Below, piece by piece: positions 6,876 through 12,183 of a stretch of DNA of 12,183 nucleotides; the stretch's first letter is position 1, and every line of letters begins with the position of its first letter. The notes beneath the pieces are model-generated. The model did not search any database. It was not told the origin of the DNA and was given only the letters and a program-made list of their open reading frames with translations. The stretch lies in assembly GCA_902775075.1 (NCBI GenBank), contig CACYKX010000086.1, positions 1 to 12,183 of the forward strand. Direction: 5' to 3'. This DNA is from an uncultured Prevotellaceae bacterium. GTDB lineage: Bacteria > Bacteroidota > Bacteroidia > Bacteroidales > Bacteroidaceae. The translations under genes and the position numbers were made by a program.

Positions 6876-8771
6876 TTATTGCTTTTGTTTCCCATTATTG
6901 CCTTCTATAGTGCGTATCAGCCTGCCATTTGGTTTCAGCAGTTCCTTTAATTTTTTGTCATTACCAAACTTTTCCAATATTTCTTTGAACTTATTTCCTA
7001 GAGAAAATGGTATGGACGAAACGCTGATTCTTGACAATATTTCCAATAATCGTTGATATGCCCTTTCCACATCATTCATTATGCAGAAATAATATACGCT
7101 AAATGCGTTTCTGTCCTCTGCCGTCATAAGAAGCTTGGAATCAAGGAGGTCGTAAACTTCTTCCAACTCATTAGATGTAAGTCCCTTTATTTCTTTCTTA
7201 CATACATCTTTTCTAATAGTGTCAGAAGATGCATAATAGGCATTATTGAATAAGGATTTTACTCGTGTTGAAATCAGCGATAGGCCGCTCATTTCATCAA
7301 CCAAATTATCTCTTGACACCCAGAACAATTCCTTCATATCCACTTCGCTAAACTTTGGATCAGTTGATATGAGCTTCAACAAATCCTGACTGTTCCAATC
7401 CTGATAATTACTGATGTCCTTTTTTTGGCCTTCCGCATAAGCCTCTATCTCAAGTAGTTCTTTCGGAACACCTTGATTACCCATTACCCAAGCGTTAAGT
7501 TGTTTGAACTGGTCAAGGTGTTTCTGTTCTATTAACATTAGTTTAAGCAAAGCGAAACGTGATTTTGAATCCGTTATCTTCGATTGTGCCAAAAGGCTGG
7601 AACGTATCTCATATGCATTCAGGAAACGTTTTATCAGCCTCGGATTCCATTTCAGTGCATCACCAATGATTTTTGAGAAATGCGTAACGAAACCAACCGT
7701 TTTGCCAAGATTTTCTGGAATGGAGAACTCCTTTAATGCATTAGTTATATTGTCCCATCCGTAAATATCAAACTTGTTTTCCATCGTGAAGTTTGCAAAA
7801 TCTACCTGTACCTTCTCAAATACTTTCTTATCCAAGAATGATTGGCAGAAAAGTAATGTCACGTATGTCGCTACTTCTTTAGGACTCATTGCTGGTATTT
7901 TATAAGGCAGTTGGATGAACTTCTCCATATAGGCATCACCAATATTCTTGCCTTCTTCCCCCGCAGCGGCAATAATGTCCTTATACTCGCTCTTGATGGC
8001 GTTAGAAACGATAAAACTATCTGCCGCTATCACAAACGCTGTCTTGGGCACATCTAAGAACAATTTGATGGCCTCCAGGTTCTCTATGATATGTCTTGGC
8101 AAGCAGCGGTCAAGGTCGTCAATAAGAACGACTATCTTTCCCTGCTTACTTTTCTTGATTAGGTCTTCAAAATCCTTCCTGAATTCGCGAACGGCTTCAT
8201 ATTTTTTCTCTTCGTCTTCTACTTTAATTGCATCCTTTAAGAACTGTTCTGCCTTGTCGCCTGTCAACATATTAACCAAATCCCCTTTGTGGTCTTTGAA
8301 TGCGGCCAGTAATGCTGGAATAATTAGAGATGCCCCTCCCGTGGCCGCTGCAGACGCAATTGGCACAACGGTTTTAACAGAGAATTTCAGCACTCGCATC
8401 CAGTTTATAGATTCCTTCAATCTCTTAAATGCCTTCTTTAGGGCTTGGTAGTCATCAGAGACCTTATCACCAACTTTGGCGAAGAAGCGTTCTTCACTCT
8501 CCAGGGCATCCACTATGCCTTGTATCAATGCCATTTTGGCATCGTCGAAACTTTCAAAAGACCAGCCATCAAAGTACACCACAACGGTGTCGTCATCCTT
8601 TTTAAGCTGCTCTTCAAGAATCTTAAGGATGCTGGATTTACCAGACCCCCAGTCCCCATAGAGTCCTACAGTGATCGGAAGATTCTTATCATTTGTCACA
8701 ACGTGTTTCAATAACGACGCGTGAACGGCATATCCTAAAAGGTCCTGTGTTGTTTCTTTATCTGACCACAT
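6876..8771 (-). CDS. qatA: QatA, KAP-family P-loop ATPase
   Basis: A 631-residue KAP NTPase, first gene of qatABCD. Walker A is GDWGSGKS (39-46); Walker B is VVLIDDLDRC (214-223), followed by LPRHIIENLEAIKLFLDV, the conserved KAP region. Between them a hydrophobic Ala/Gly-rich insert (about 130-158) could form a membrane hairpin, as KAP proteins often carry membrane segments at this place, so membrane association is likely. The remaining C-terminal half is helical and not assigned. Its likely role is the ATP-driven sensing or gating component. The ATG chosen (MWSDKETT) is 63 bp after the rloB stop. I see no good Bacteroidota promoter in that gap, so the gene may depend partly on read-through from the upstream pair. 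Confidence 0.95.
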   Translation of the reverse strand: MWSDKETTQDLLGYAVHASLLKHVVTNDKNLPITVGLYGDWGSGKSSILKILEEQLKKDDDTVVVYFDGWSFESFDDAKMALIQGIVDALESEERFFAKVGDKVSDDYQALKKAFKRLKESINWMRVLKFSVKTVVPIASAAATGGASLIIPALLAAFKDHKGDLVNMLTGDKAEQFLKDAIKVEDEEKKYEAVREFRKDFEDLIKKSKQGKIVVLIDDLDRCLPRHIIENLEAIKLFLDVPKTAFVIAADSFIVSNAIKSEYKDIIAAAGEEGKNIGDAYMEKFIQLPYKIPAMSPKEVATYVTLLFCQSFLDKKVFEKVQVDFANFTMENKFDIYGWDNITNALKEFSIPENLGKTVGFVTHFSKIIGDALKWNPRLIKRFLNAYEIRSSLLAQSKITDSKSRFALLKLMLIEQKHLDQFKQLNAWVMGNQGVPKELLEIEAYAEGQKKDISNYQDWNSQDLLKLISTDPKFSEVDMKELFWVSRDNLVDEMSGLSLISTRVKSLFNNAYYASSDTIRKDVCKKEIKGLTSNELEEVYDLLDSKLLMTAEDRNAFSVYYFCIMNDVERAYQRLLEILSRISVSSIPFSLGNKFKEILEKFGNDKKLKELLKPNGRLIRTIEGNNGKQKQ

Positions 8772-8834
8772 ATTTTTATCAACTATTGCTTCCGAACATT
8801 AGTGTCCTGTGAAAAATTTTCCGATTGAAATGAT

Positions 8835-9449
8835 TTAATTTTTTTTAAGCAGTTCTATAATCTTATGAATCTCCGAGTACGCCTTCAAATCCTCTGGTGA
8901 TTCCTTACAGAGTTGGCACAGCTTTTCGGAATTTGAGATCGCCCGTTCTAAATCTCCATTCTCTGTCAGGTATTTATAGAGGTTGGTGCGTATGAAATAT
9001 CGTTTTGTCTTTTCATACCCCGGCATATATTTCTGCAATTCGGGAAGCATTTGGTCGTAACTTTCATATCGCCGACAAACCACATTAGGCAAGAAGTGAA
9101 GCAAAAACCAAAATTCCGTGCAAGGATTCGTTTCTACGAACATAACCTTTCCGGCATATTTCTTTGCAGCATATTTCTTCTTTGCTCGCTGATACAATTG
9201 CATTTCATATGGAAATTGAAACAGCCTATCCATATCAAACAGGCAGACGATATAATCATATTGCTTGTTCAAATAAGATTCTACCAGTTTCAGTATATGA
9301 TTGATGTCGCTGTGCTGCGGAAAATCCGGAGCGACCTTAAAAGGATAATGGCACGCAATCCTCAGAGAATCGAAATAGAACCATTCTGTTTCTCCCTCGC
9401 CTATGATGGCAATACTTTTTGTTACTGTTCGCCCCATATCATTAGTCAT
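8835..9449 (-). CDS. rloB: RloB/AbiLii-like TOPRIM nuclease
   Basis: A 204-residue RloB-family protein. TOPRIM features are visible: IIGEGETEWFYF (15-26) with the conserved Glu, an acidic FDMD (71-74), and NPCTEFWFLLHF (108-119), a block typical of RloB. The C-terminal ~70 residues are helical and lysine-rich. Such proteins act with an ABC-like ATPase; in the AbiL system the pair is AbiLi-AbiLii, and a metal-dependent nuclease role is expected. Its ATG overlaps the end of the ATPase gene by 8 bp; an internal ATG five codons in (MGRTVTKS) could also serve. The gene ends in an A-rich tract encoding Lys-Lys-Asn-stop. PARIS AriB is the alternative, but the RloB blocks fit better. Confidence 0.85.
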   Translation of the reverse strand: MTNDMGRTVTKSIAIIGEGETEWFYFDSLRIACHYPFKVAPDFPQHSDINHILKLVESYLNKQYDYIVCLFDMDRLFQFPYEMQLYQRAKKKYAAKKYAGKVMFVETNPCTEFWFLLHFLPNVVCRRYESYDQMLPELQKYMPGYEKTKRYFIRTNLYKYLTENGDLERAISNSEKLCQLCKESPEDLKAYSEIHKIIELLKKN

Positions 9450-10740
9450 CTAGATTGATATACTGGCTGCCCAAGAACGGCAACTTTACCAATTTTCCCT
9501 GCTTGTAGGCATTATATGGGGAAAGATTTTTATGGAGTCCAAGAGAAGAAAGACGCACAATTTTAGTTTCGCCAAGTTCATCTTTATCTGTGAACCATAT
9601 CGTATCACGACGAATGAAATCCTCATTGAGAAGATTGATGTCGTGCGTTGTCAGGAGCATTTGGGATGTTCCGTTACTGTTCGCCAAAAAGACTTTCAGG
9701 AAATAAGCTAACAGTTCATAATGAATACTTGTTTCCACTTCATCGATAGACACAAACCGATTGGTCTTTAACAGAAAATTCAGTATCACAGCCATTCCCA
9801 AGAATCTCATGGTGCCATTGGACTCGTATCCTTCCGATAAATCATATACCTTATCGCCTACCTTGTGCTTGAAGGTCAGTTCCGTATTTGTAATTTTTCC
9901 CTTTCTTAGCATTTCTGCCTTTGCATCTTTATCAATAGGGGCATTCTGAATTAATTGTTCCAATTCAGGGGTAATAAGTTCTTCCTCTTCGTGTAATACC
10001 ACATCTTCTATGTTGAAATCAGACGCTTTTAGGAAGTTTAATATAAACCTCTTCAAATCTCCTGTTTCGTCTTTATCCAATCGTGATTTGACATATCCCG
10101 AAAGCAGCATACCGGGAGCCAGTACATCTTTTACGTGTTTGGCAAAATAATCGTACACATCATTCAGCTTGGTACGTTCCACGTTGCTTTTGCCAAATGC
10201 GGCGAGCACACTGCAATTATTGATAGTGTTGCCGGAAATCACATCTTGGCTTTTTTTCGTCATTTTCAGATTTACACCAAAATCGATGGTCGCGGAATCT
10301 GTCGCGGCATCATAACTTCGGTTGTAAAGTTTAGTAGGGCGAATGGAATCATAAACAATCAATGTCTCGGAATAAATATGCTTTGCATCCAATTCAAAAC
10401 TGAGAATATACTTCGACTGGTTGATATAGAACACCATTGACATCTTTGTCTTCTCGTTCCTTGAGGTGTCATCCAACATGAAAGGGACAACCCCGGTTTT
10501 CTCGTTCCGGTCTTTAGGCATTCTCAAAACCAGCATCTTGAAAAAATCAATGGCATTTAATATATTCGTTTTACCGGAAGCGTTGGCACCATAGATGATG
10601 CCAAGTTTCAGCAATCTTACCCCTTCTTTAACTTCATACGAATATTCATCAGACATAAAAGTATCTGCCGATGGTTCAAAACTGATTTTCTGAACCGATT
10701 TAATTGAGAAAAAATTCTCAATGGTAAACTCTGCTATCAT
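9442..10740 (-). CDS. rloA: RloA/AbiLi-like AAA (ABC-type) ATPase
   Basis: A 432-residue ATPase of the AAA_15/AAA_21 (OLD-like) group. Motifs in order: N-terminal strand FTIENFFSIKSVQKISFEP, Walker A GANASGKT (51-58), signature-like LSEGYESNGT (301-310), Walker B with catalytic Glu in VSIDEVETSIH (330-340), switch His in LLTTHD (362-367), then a short tail. There is no long coiled coil, so it resembles AbiLi/RloA rather than SMC or RecN. It presumably senses infection and releases or activates the RloB nuclease encoded next, with which it overlaps by 8 bp. A good promoter lies 29 bp upstream of its ATG, making it the first gene of the transcript. Confidence 0.87.
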   Translation of the reverse strand: MIAEFTIENFFSIKSVQKISFEPSADTFMSDEYSYEVKEGVRLLKLGIIYGANASGKTNILNAIDFFKMLVLRMPKDRNEKTGVVPFMLDDTSRNEKTKMSMVFYINQSKYILSFELDAKHIYSETLIVYDSIRPTKLYNRSYDAATDSATIDFGVNLKMTKKSQDVISGNTINNCSVLAAFGKSNVERTKLNDVYDYFAKHVKDVLAPGMLLSGYVKSRLDKDETGDLKRFILNFLKASDFNIEDVVLHEEEELITPELEQLIQNAPIDKDAKAEMLRKGKITNTELTFKHKVGDKVYDLSEGYESNGTMRFLGMAVILNFLLKTNRFVSIDEVETSIHYELLAYFLKVFLANSNGTSQMLLTTHDINLLNEDFIRRDTIWFTDKDELGETKIVRLSSLGLHKNLSPYNAYKQGKLVKLPFLGSQYINLDD

Positions 10741-10768
10741 AATCGTTAATTTTATCTATTTTACGGCG

Positions 10769-10799
10769 TAAAGTTACAAACAAAATCTCACACAACAAA
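10769..10799 (-). promoter_or_regulatory. Bacteroidota-type promoter of the rloA operon
   Basis: On the minus strand TTTG (10799-10796) is followed after exactly 19 bases by TAACTTTA (10776-10769). The Bacteroidota sigma-ABfr consensus is TTTG, 19-21 bases, TAnnTTTG; only the last base differs. Transcription would start near 10760-10764, giving a leader of about 20-25 bases before the rloA ATG at 10740. It is the clearest promoter I found and also supports the phylum assignment. Confidence 0.6.
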
Positions 10800-10872
10800 T
10801 TTTAAATACAATTATCGTATAAAAATTACGTAATATAAACACAAAATAGACAGATAGACATTTTATTAGGAA

Positions 10873-11001
10873 TGCAAAATGGCCATCGAGGCGTTGAAGG
10901 AGCGCGAGACGCTGAATGAACTCGCATCATAGTATGCAGTGTCACCGGTAATGATAAGTCGCTGGAAGAAAGAGTTTTTGAGGACACAGCCGCTCATGTG
11001 A
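10873..11001 (+). pseudogene. Remnant of IS3-family orfA transposase
   Basis: A 42-codon plus-strand frame reads KMAIEALKERETLNELAS, a TAG stop, then YAVSPVMISRWKKEFL and a TGA at 10999-11001. This is the N-terminal helix-turn-helix of IS3-family OrfA, where the second helix usually runs through xVSPxxISxWKKEFL. The in-frame TAG, the loss of the orfA 5' end and the absence of orfB show it is a dead scrap. It lies upstream of and opposite to the rloA promoter. No inverted ends were found around it. Confidence 0.75.
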
Positions 11002-11294
11002 CCGTAGTGCTAATTTTGGTTAAAGATCTGGACAAGTGCGGAAAACAGGGCAAGCTTCCTGACTGGTATCTTGGGCAACCCTTGGTCCTTGCAGCTCACT
11101 CGGGAGCGACTGTGGCTTAGATGGCGACGTGGTGGGTGATGACCGATTTTTGCCGGACTCAAATGGCAGCCAAAAGTCAGATGGGTCCCAACACAGGCCA
11201 CTCAGAGGCACTTCGCCTCCCGAGTGATTTGCAAGAGTGATTTGCTGGTCGCCCGGACGAAATTCCTAATCTTGTAATTAAAGCGACTATCATA
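11002..11294. other. Gene-free stretch between IS3 scrap and AbiEii remnant
   Basis: About 290 bases without a supported gene. Minus-strand frames near 11010-11211 are open but Ser-, Pro- and Cys-rich and resemble no protein. A plus-strand frame (LVKDLDKCGKQGKLPDWYLG near 11015) is slightly more protein-like but ends within about 40 codons and has no clear start. The base composition is more GC-rich than the flanking defence genes, so this is probably foreign junk between two mobile-element scars. Confidence 0.4.
11222..11245. repeat. Two direct copies of GAGTGATTTGC
   Basis: The 11-base sequence GAGTGATTTGC occurs at 11222-11232 and again at 11235-11245, separated by two bases. It lies just downstream of the AbiEii remnant. 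It is probably a small slippage duplication; no regulatory role is evident. Confidence 0.5.
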
Positions 11295-11826
11295 TTAATC
11301 CATTCCTATCATCTCGGCCAACTGCACGAAATAATCATTTGACCAAATGTCAAGTTCATTTGGATTGCGGACGAAAGGCAATACATCTTCTTTCGCTTGT
11401 TTTATATCAGCAGAAGAGAGACGCTCAATGAGTTTCTCCTTAAATGACTCTGGAGTAATGGTCTCATTGTTTAACTGATTGCATCGTTCTGCCAAATGAA
11501 TAAAATCCAGAGGAACATTATGGCGTACATACCATTCAAAGTCATACCAATCACGGCATTTAACTCTATTCTTCCACACACGATAGACCAGTGCGTGCAT
11601 CTTACCGGCAAACAGATCGGGAAGTGTAAAACAACGAGTCATAAATGAGTATGGCTGAAGCAATAGTTTCTGTTCTGTCTTGAAGTTCAATGGTGGACAA
11701 GTATCCACTTCAATCTTTATCTTTATTGATTTCTCTGTCTGGAAAGTCACATCATACACATCGGTATTATCTTTAGAAATGCCGATTCGACGTTTCCGAA
11801 ATTCTTCTTGTCTTTTTTCTTTATTA
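11295..11826 (-). pseudogene. AbiEii-type nucleotidyltransferase toxin, 5' end lost
   Basis: The C-terminal ~176 codons of an AbiEii/AbiGii-family toxin, normally about 290 residues. Conserved blocks remain: IKIKIEVDTCPP (family motif II), LPDLFAGKMHALVYR (motif III) and RVKCRDWYDFEWYV (motif IV). The N-terminal nucleotidyltransferase motif I (GSxxxR...DxD) is missing, so the protein cannot transfer nucleotides to tRNA as intact type IV toxins are thought to do. The reading frame runs into the terminal repeat of the adjoining IS relic, and the only start available there is a TTG inside that repeat. The partner antitoxin gene abiEi, normally just upstream, is also absent; a TOPRIM fragment lies there instead. 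A deletion at the IS therefore joined two unrelated genes. Confidence 0.85.
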
Positions 11827-12037
11827 AAGTTTCGCAAGTAGCTAAAAAAAGGATACTACTTTGCAAAAGGGCATCCTCGGCAGATGTCCGCCTGTCTTGT
11901 TGCTTGATTGCGGATGACCGCATCGAATTCATGAATCCAGGCGTTTCCCCATCGGGACAATGCCCAACGAGTTCCACCCGCCGTCCGAAGGGCATTCGAC
12001 GCACGACATTTGGCTGCATAAGTCACTTGCGAAACTT
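11827..12037 (+). mobile_element. Internally deleted IS relic (MITE-like, 211 bp)
   Basis: The element is bounded by perfect 13-bp inverted repeats: AAGTTTCGCAAGT at 11827-11839 and ACTTGCGAAACTT at 12025-12037. Between them is a decayed transposase 3' end on the plus strand, with TGA codons at 11905 and 11932, then AVRRAFDARHLAA and TAA at 12019-12021. The same ending and the same repeat occur in the IS at the left window edge. About 85% or more of a normal element is gone, leaving ends that might still be moved in trans. A possible 3-bp TAA flanks both sides if the terminal repeat is taken one base shorter. Unrelated gene fragments on either side mean the element is now a deletion junction rather than a clean insertion. 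Confidence 0.8.
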
Positions 12038-12165
12038 AAATTATGAAGCCTTATGGATGAAGAACTATTCTGCTCATAATATTTAAGTAGCTTTGTAAAG
12101 AATTGGAAGTCAGTCTCTCCCTCCACGAAAACAACCACAAACGACTGATTTGCCCTACCTGCCAT
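12038..12165 (-). pseudogene. TOPRIM-domain protein, N-terminal fragment cut by IS relic
   Basis: The first 42 codons of a gene starting at the ATG at 12165 (MAGRANQSFVVVFVEGETDF). VVVFVEGETDFQFF is the first strand and catalytic-Glu motif of a TOPRIM fold (E15), followed by the helix KLLKYYEQN. The frame then enters the IS terminal repeat and runs on for about 36 meaningless codons to a stop near 11929. The start resembles TOPRIM nucleases of phage-defence systems (RloB-, AriB- or OLD-like), but 42 residues do not allow a choice. The second TOPRIM acidic motif and everything after it are gone, so it is non-functional. Only 18 bases of upstream sequence are in the window, and no promoter could be judged. 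Confidence 0.65.
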
Positions 12166-12183
12166 CTCTTGTATCGAAATATG

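Noticed and set aside
3975..8771. Type IV CBASS, suggested by a QueC-like gene
   Set aside because: There is no CD-NTase or cyclic-nucleotide effector. The KAP ATPase, QatB, QueC-like and TatD-like order is that of Qat.
8835..10740. PARIS (AriA-AriB) as identity of the ATPase/TOPRIM pair
   Set aside because: The small protein has RloB blocks (GEGETEWFYF, FDMD, NPCTEFWFLLHF), so RloA-RloB/AbiL fits better. PARIS remains a distant alternative.
11010..11211. Two overlapping minus-strand 63-aa open frames
   Set aside because: Different frames of one GC-rich stretch, low-complexity composition, no start signal and no recognisable motif.
1..12183. CRISPR array, tRNA or rRNA genes
   Set aside because: No regularly spaced repeats, tRNA-like cloverleaf ends or rRNA sequence were seen on either strand.

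Overview
The window is a defence island from a Bacteroidota genome, of the Bacteroides/Prevotella type. The evidence is AT-rich coding sequence, a recognisable Bacteroidota promoter (TTTG-N19-TAnnTTT) ahead of the AAA ATPase gene, little Shine-Dalgarno sequence before starts, and gene families typical of that phylum's accessory regions. Every intact gene lies on the minus strand, so the island reads right to left. No phage structural, conjugation, tRNA, rRNA or CRISPR sequence was seen.

Layout in reading order. (1) 12165-11295 is a wreck. The 5' end of a TOPRIM-domain gene is cut off by a 211-bp insertion-sequence relic with 13-bp inverted ends. On the other side of the relic lies the 3' two-thirds of an AbiEii-type nucleotidyltransferase toxin gene that has lost its start and catalytic motif I. 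(2) 11294-10741 holds a scrap of IS3-family orfA and the promoter of the next operon. (3) 10740-8835 is a two-gene ATPase/TOPRIM system, RloA-RloB, equivalent to AbiLi-AbiLii. (4) 8771-3975 is a complete four-gene Qat system: KAP ATPase QatA, QatB, QueC-like QatC and TatD-like QatD, with overlaps or gaps of only a few bases. (5) 3974-2794 is a gene graveyard with three unassigned open-frame remnants and a 10-bp tandem repeat. (6) 2793-76 is a two-gene operon: a two-helix membrane protein with a Cys-rich zinc-ribbon-like tail, then a RloC-like AAA_13 ATPase with a zinc hook and a C-terminal R...D...H arrangement resembling anticodon nucleases. (7) 97-1 is the right end of an insertion sequence whose inverted repeat supplies the last codons and stop of the RloC-like gene.

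The systems probably act independently. RloA-RloB pairs an ABC-like sensor ATPase with a TOPRIM nuclease. Qat pairs a membrane-associated KAP ATPase with a QueC/TatD chemistry module that may act on QatB. The RloC-like protein would cut tRNA or another RNA on activation, perhaps under control of its membrane partner. The insertion sequence at the left edge and the relic at the right share transposase C-termini, terminal repeats and orientation, so the island is bracketed by direct copies of one element family. The least described items are the membrane-protein/RloC pair, the Asp substitution in its presumed nuclease triad, and the unassigned gene remnant beside qatD.
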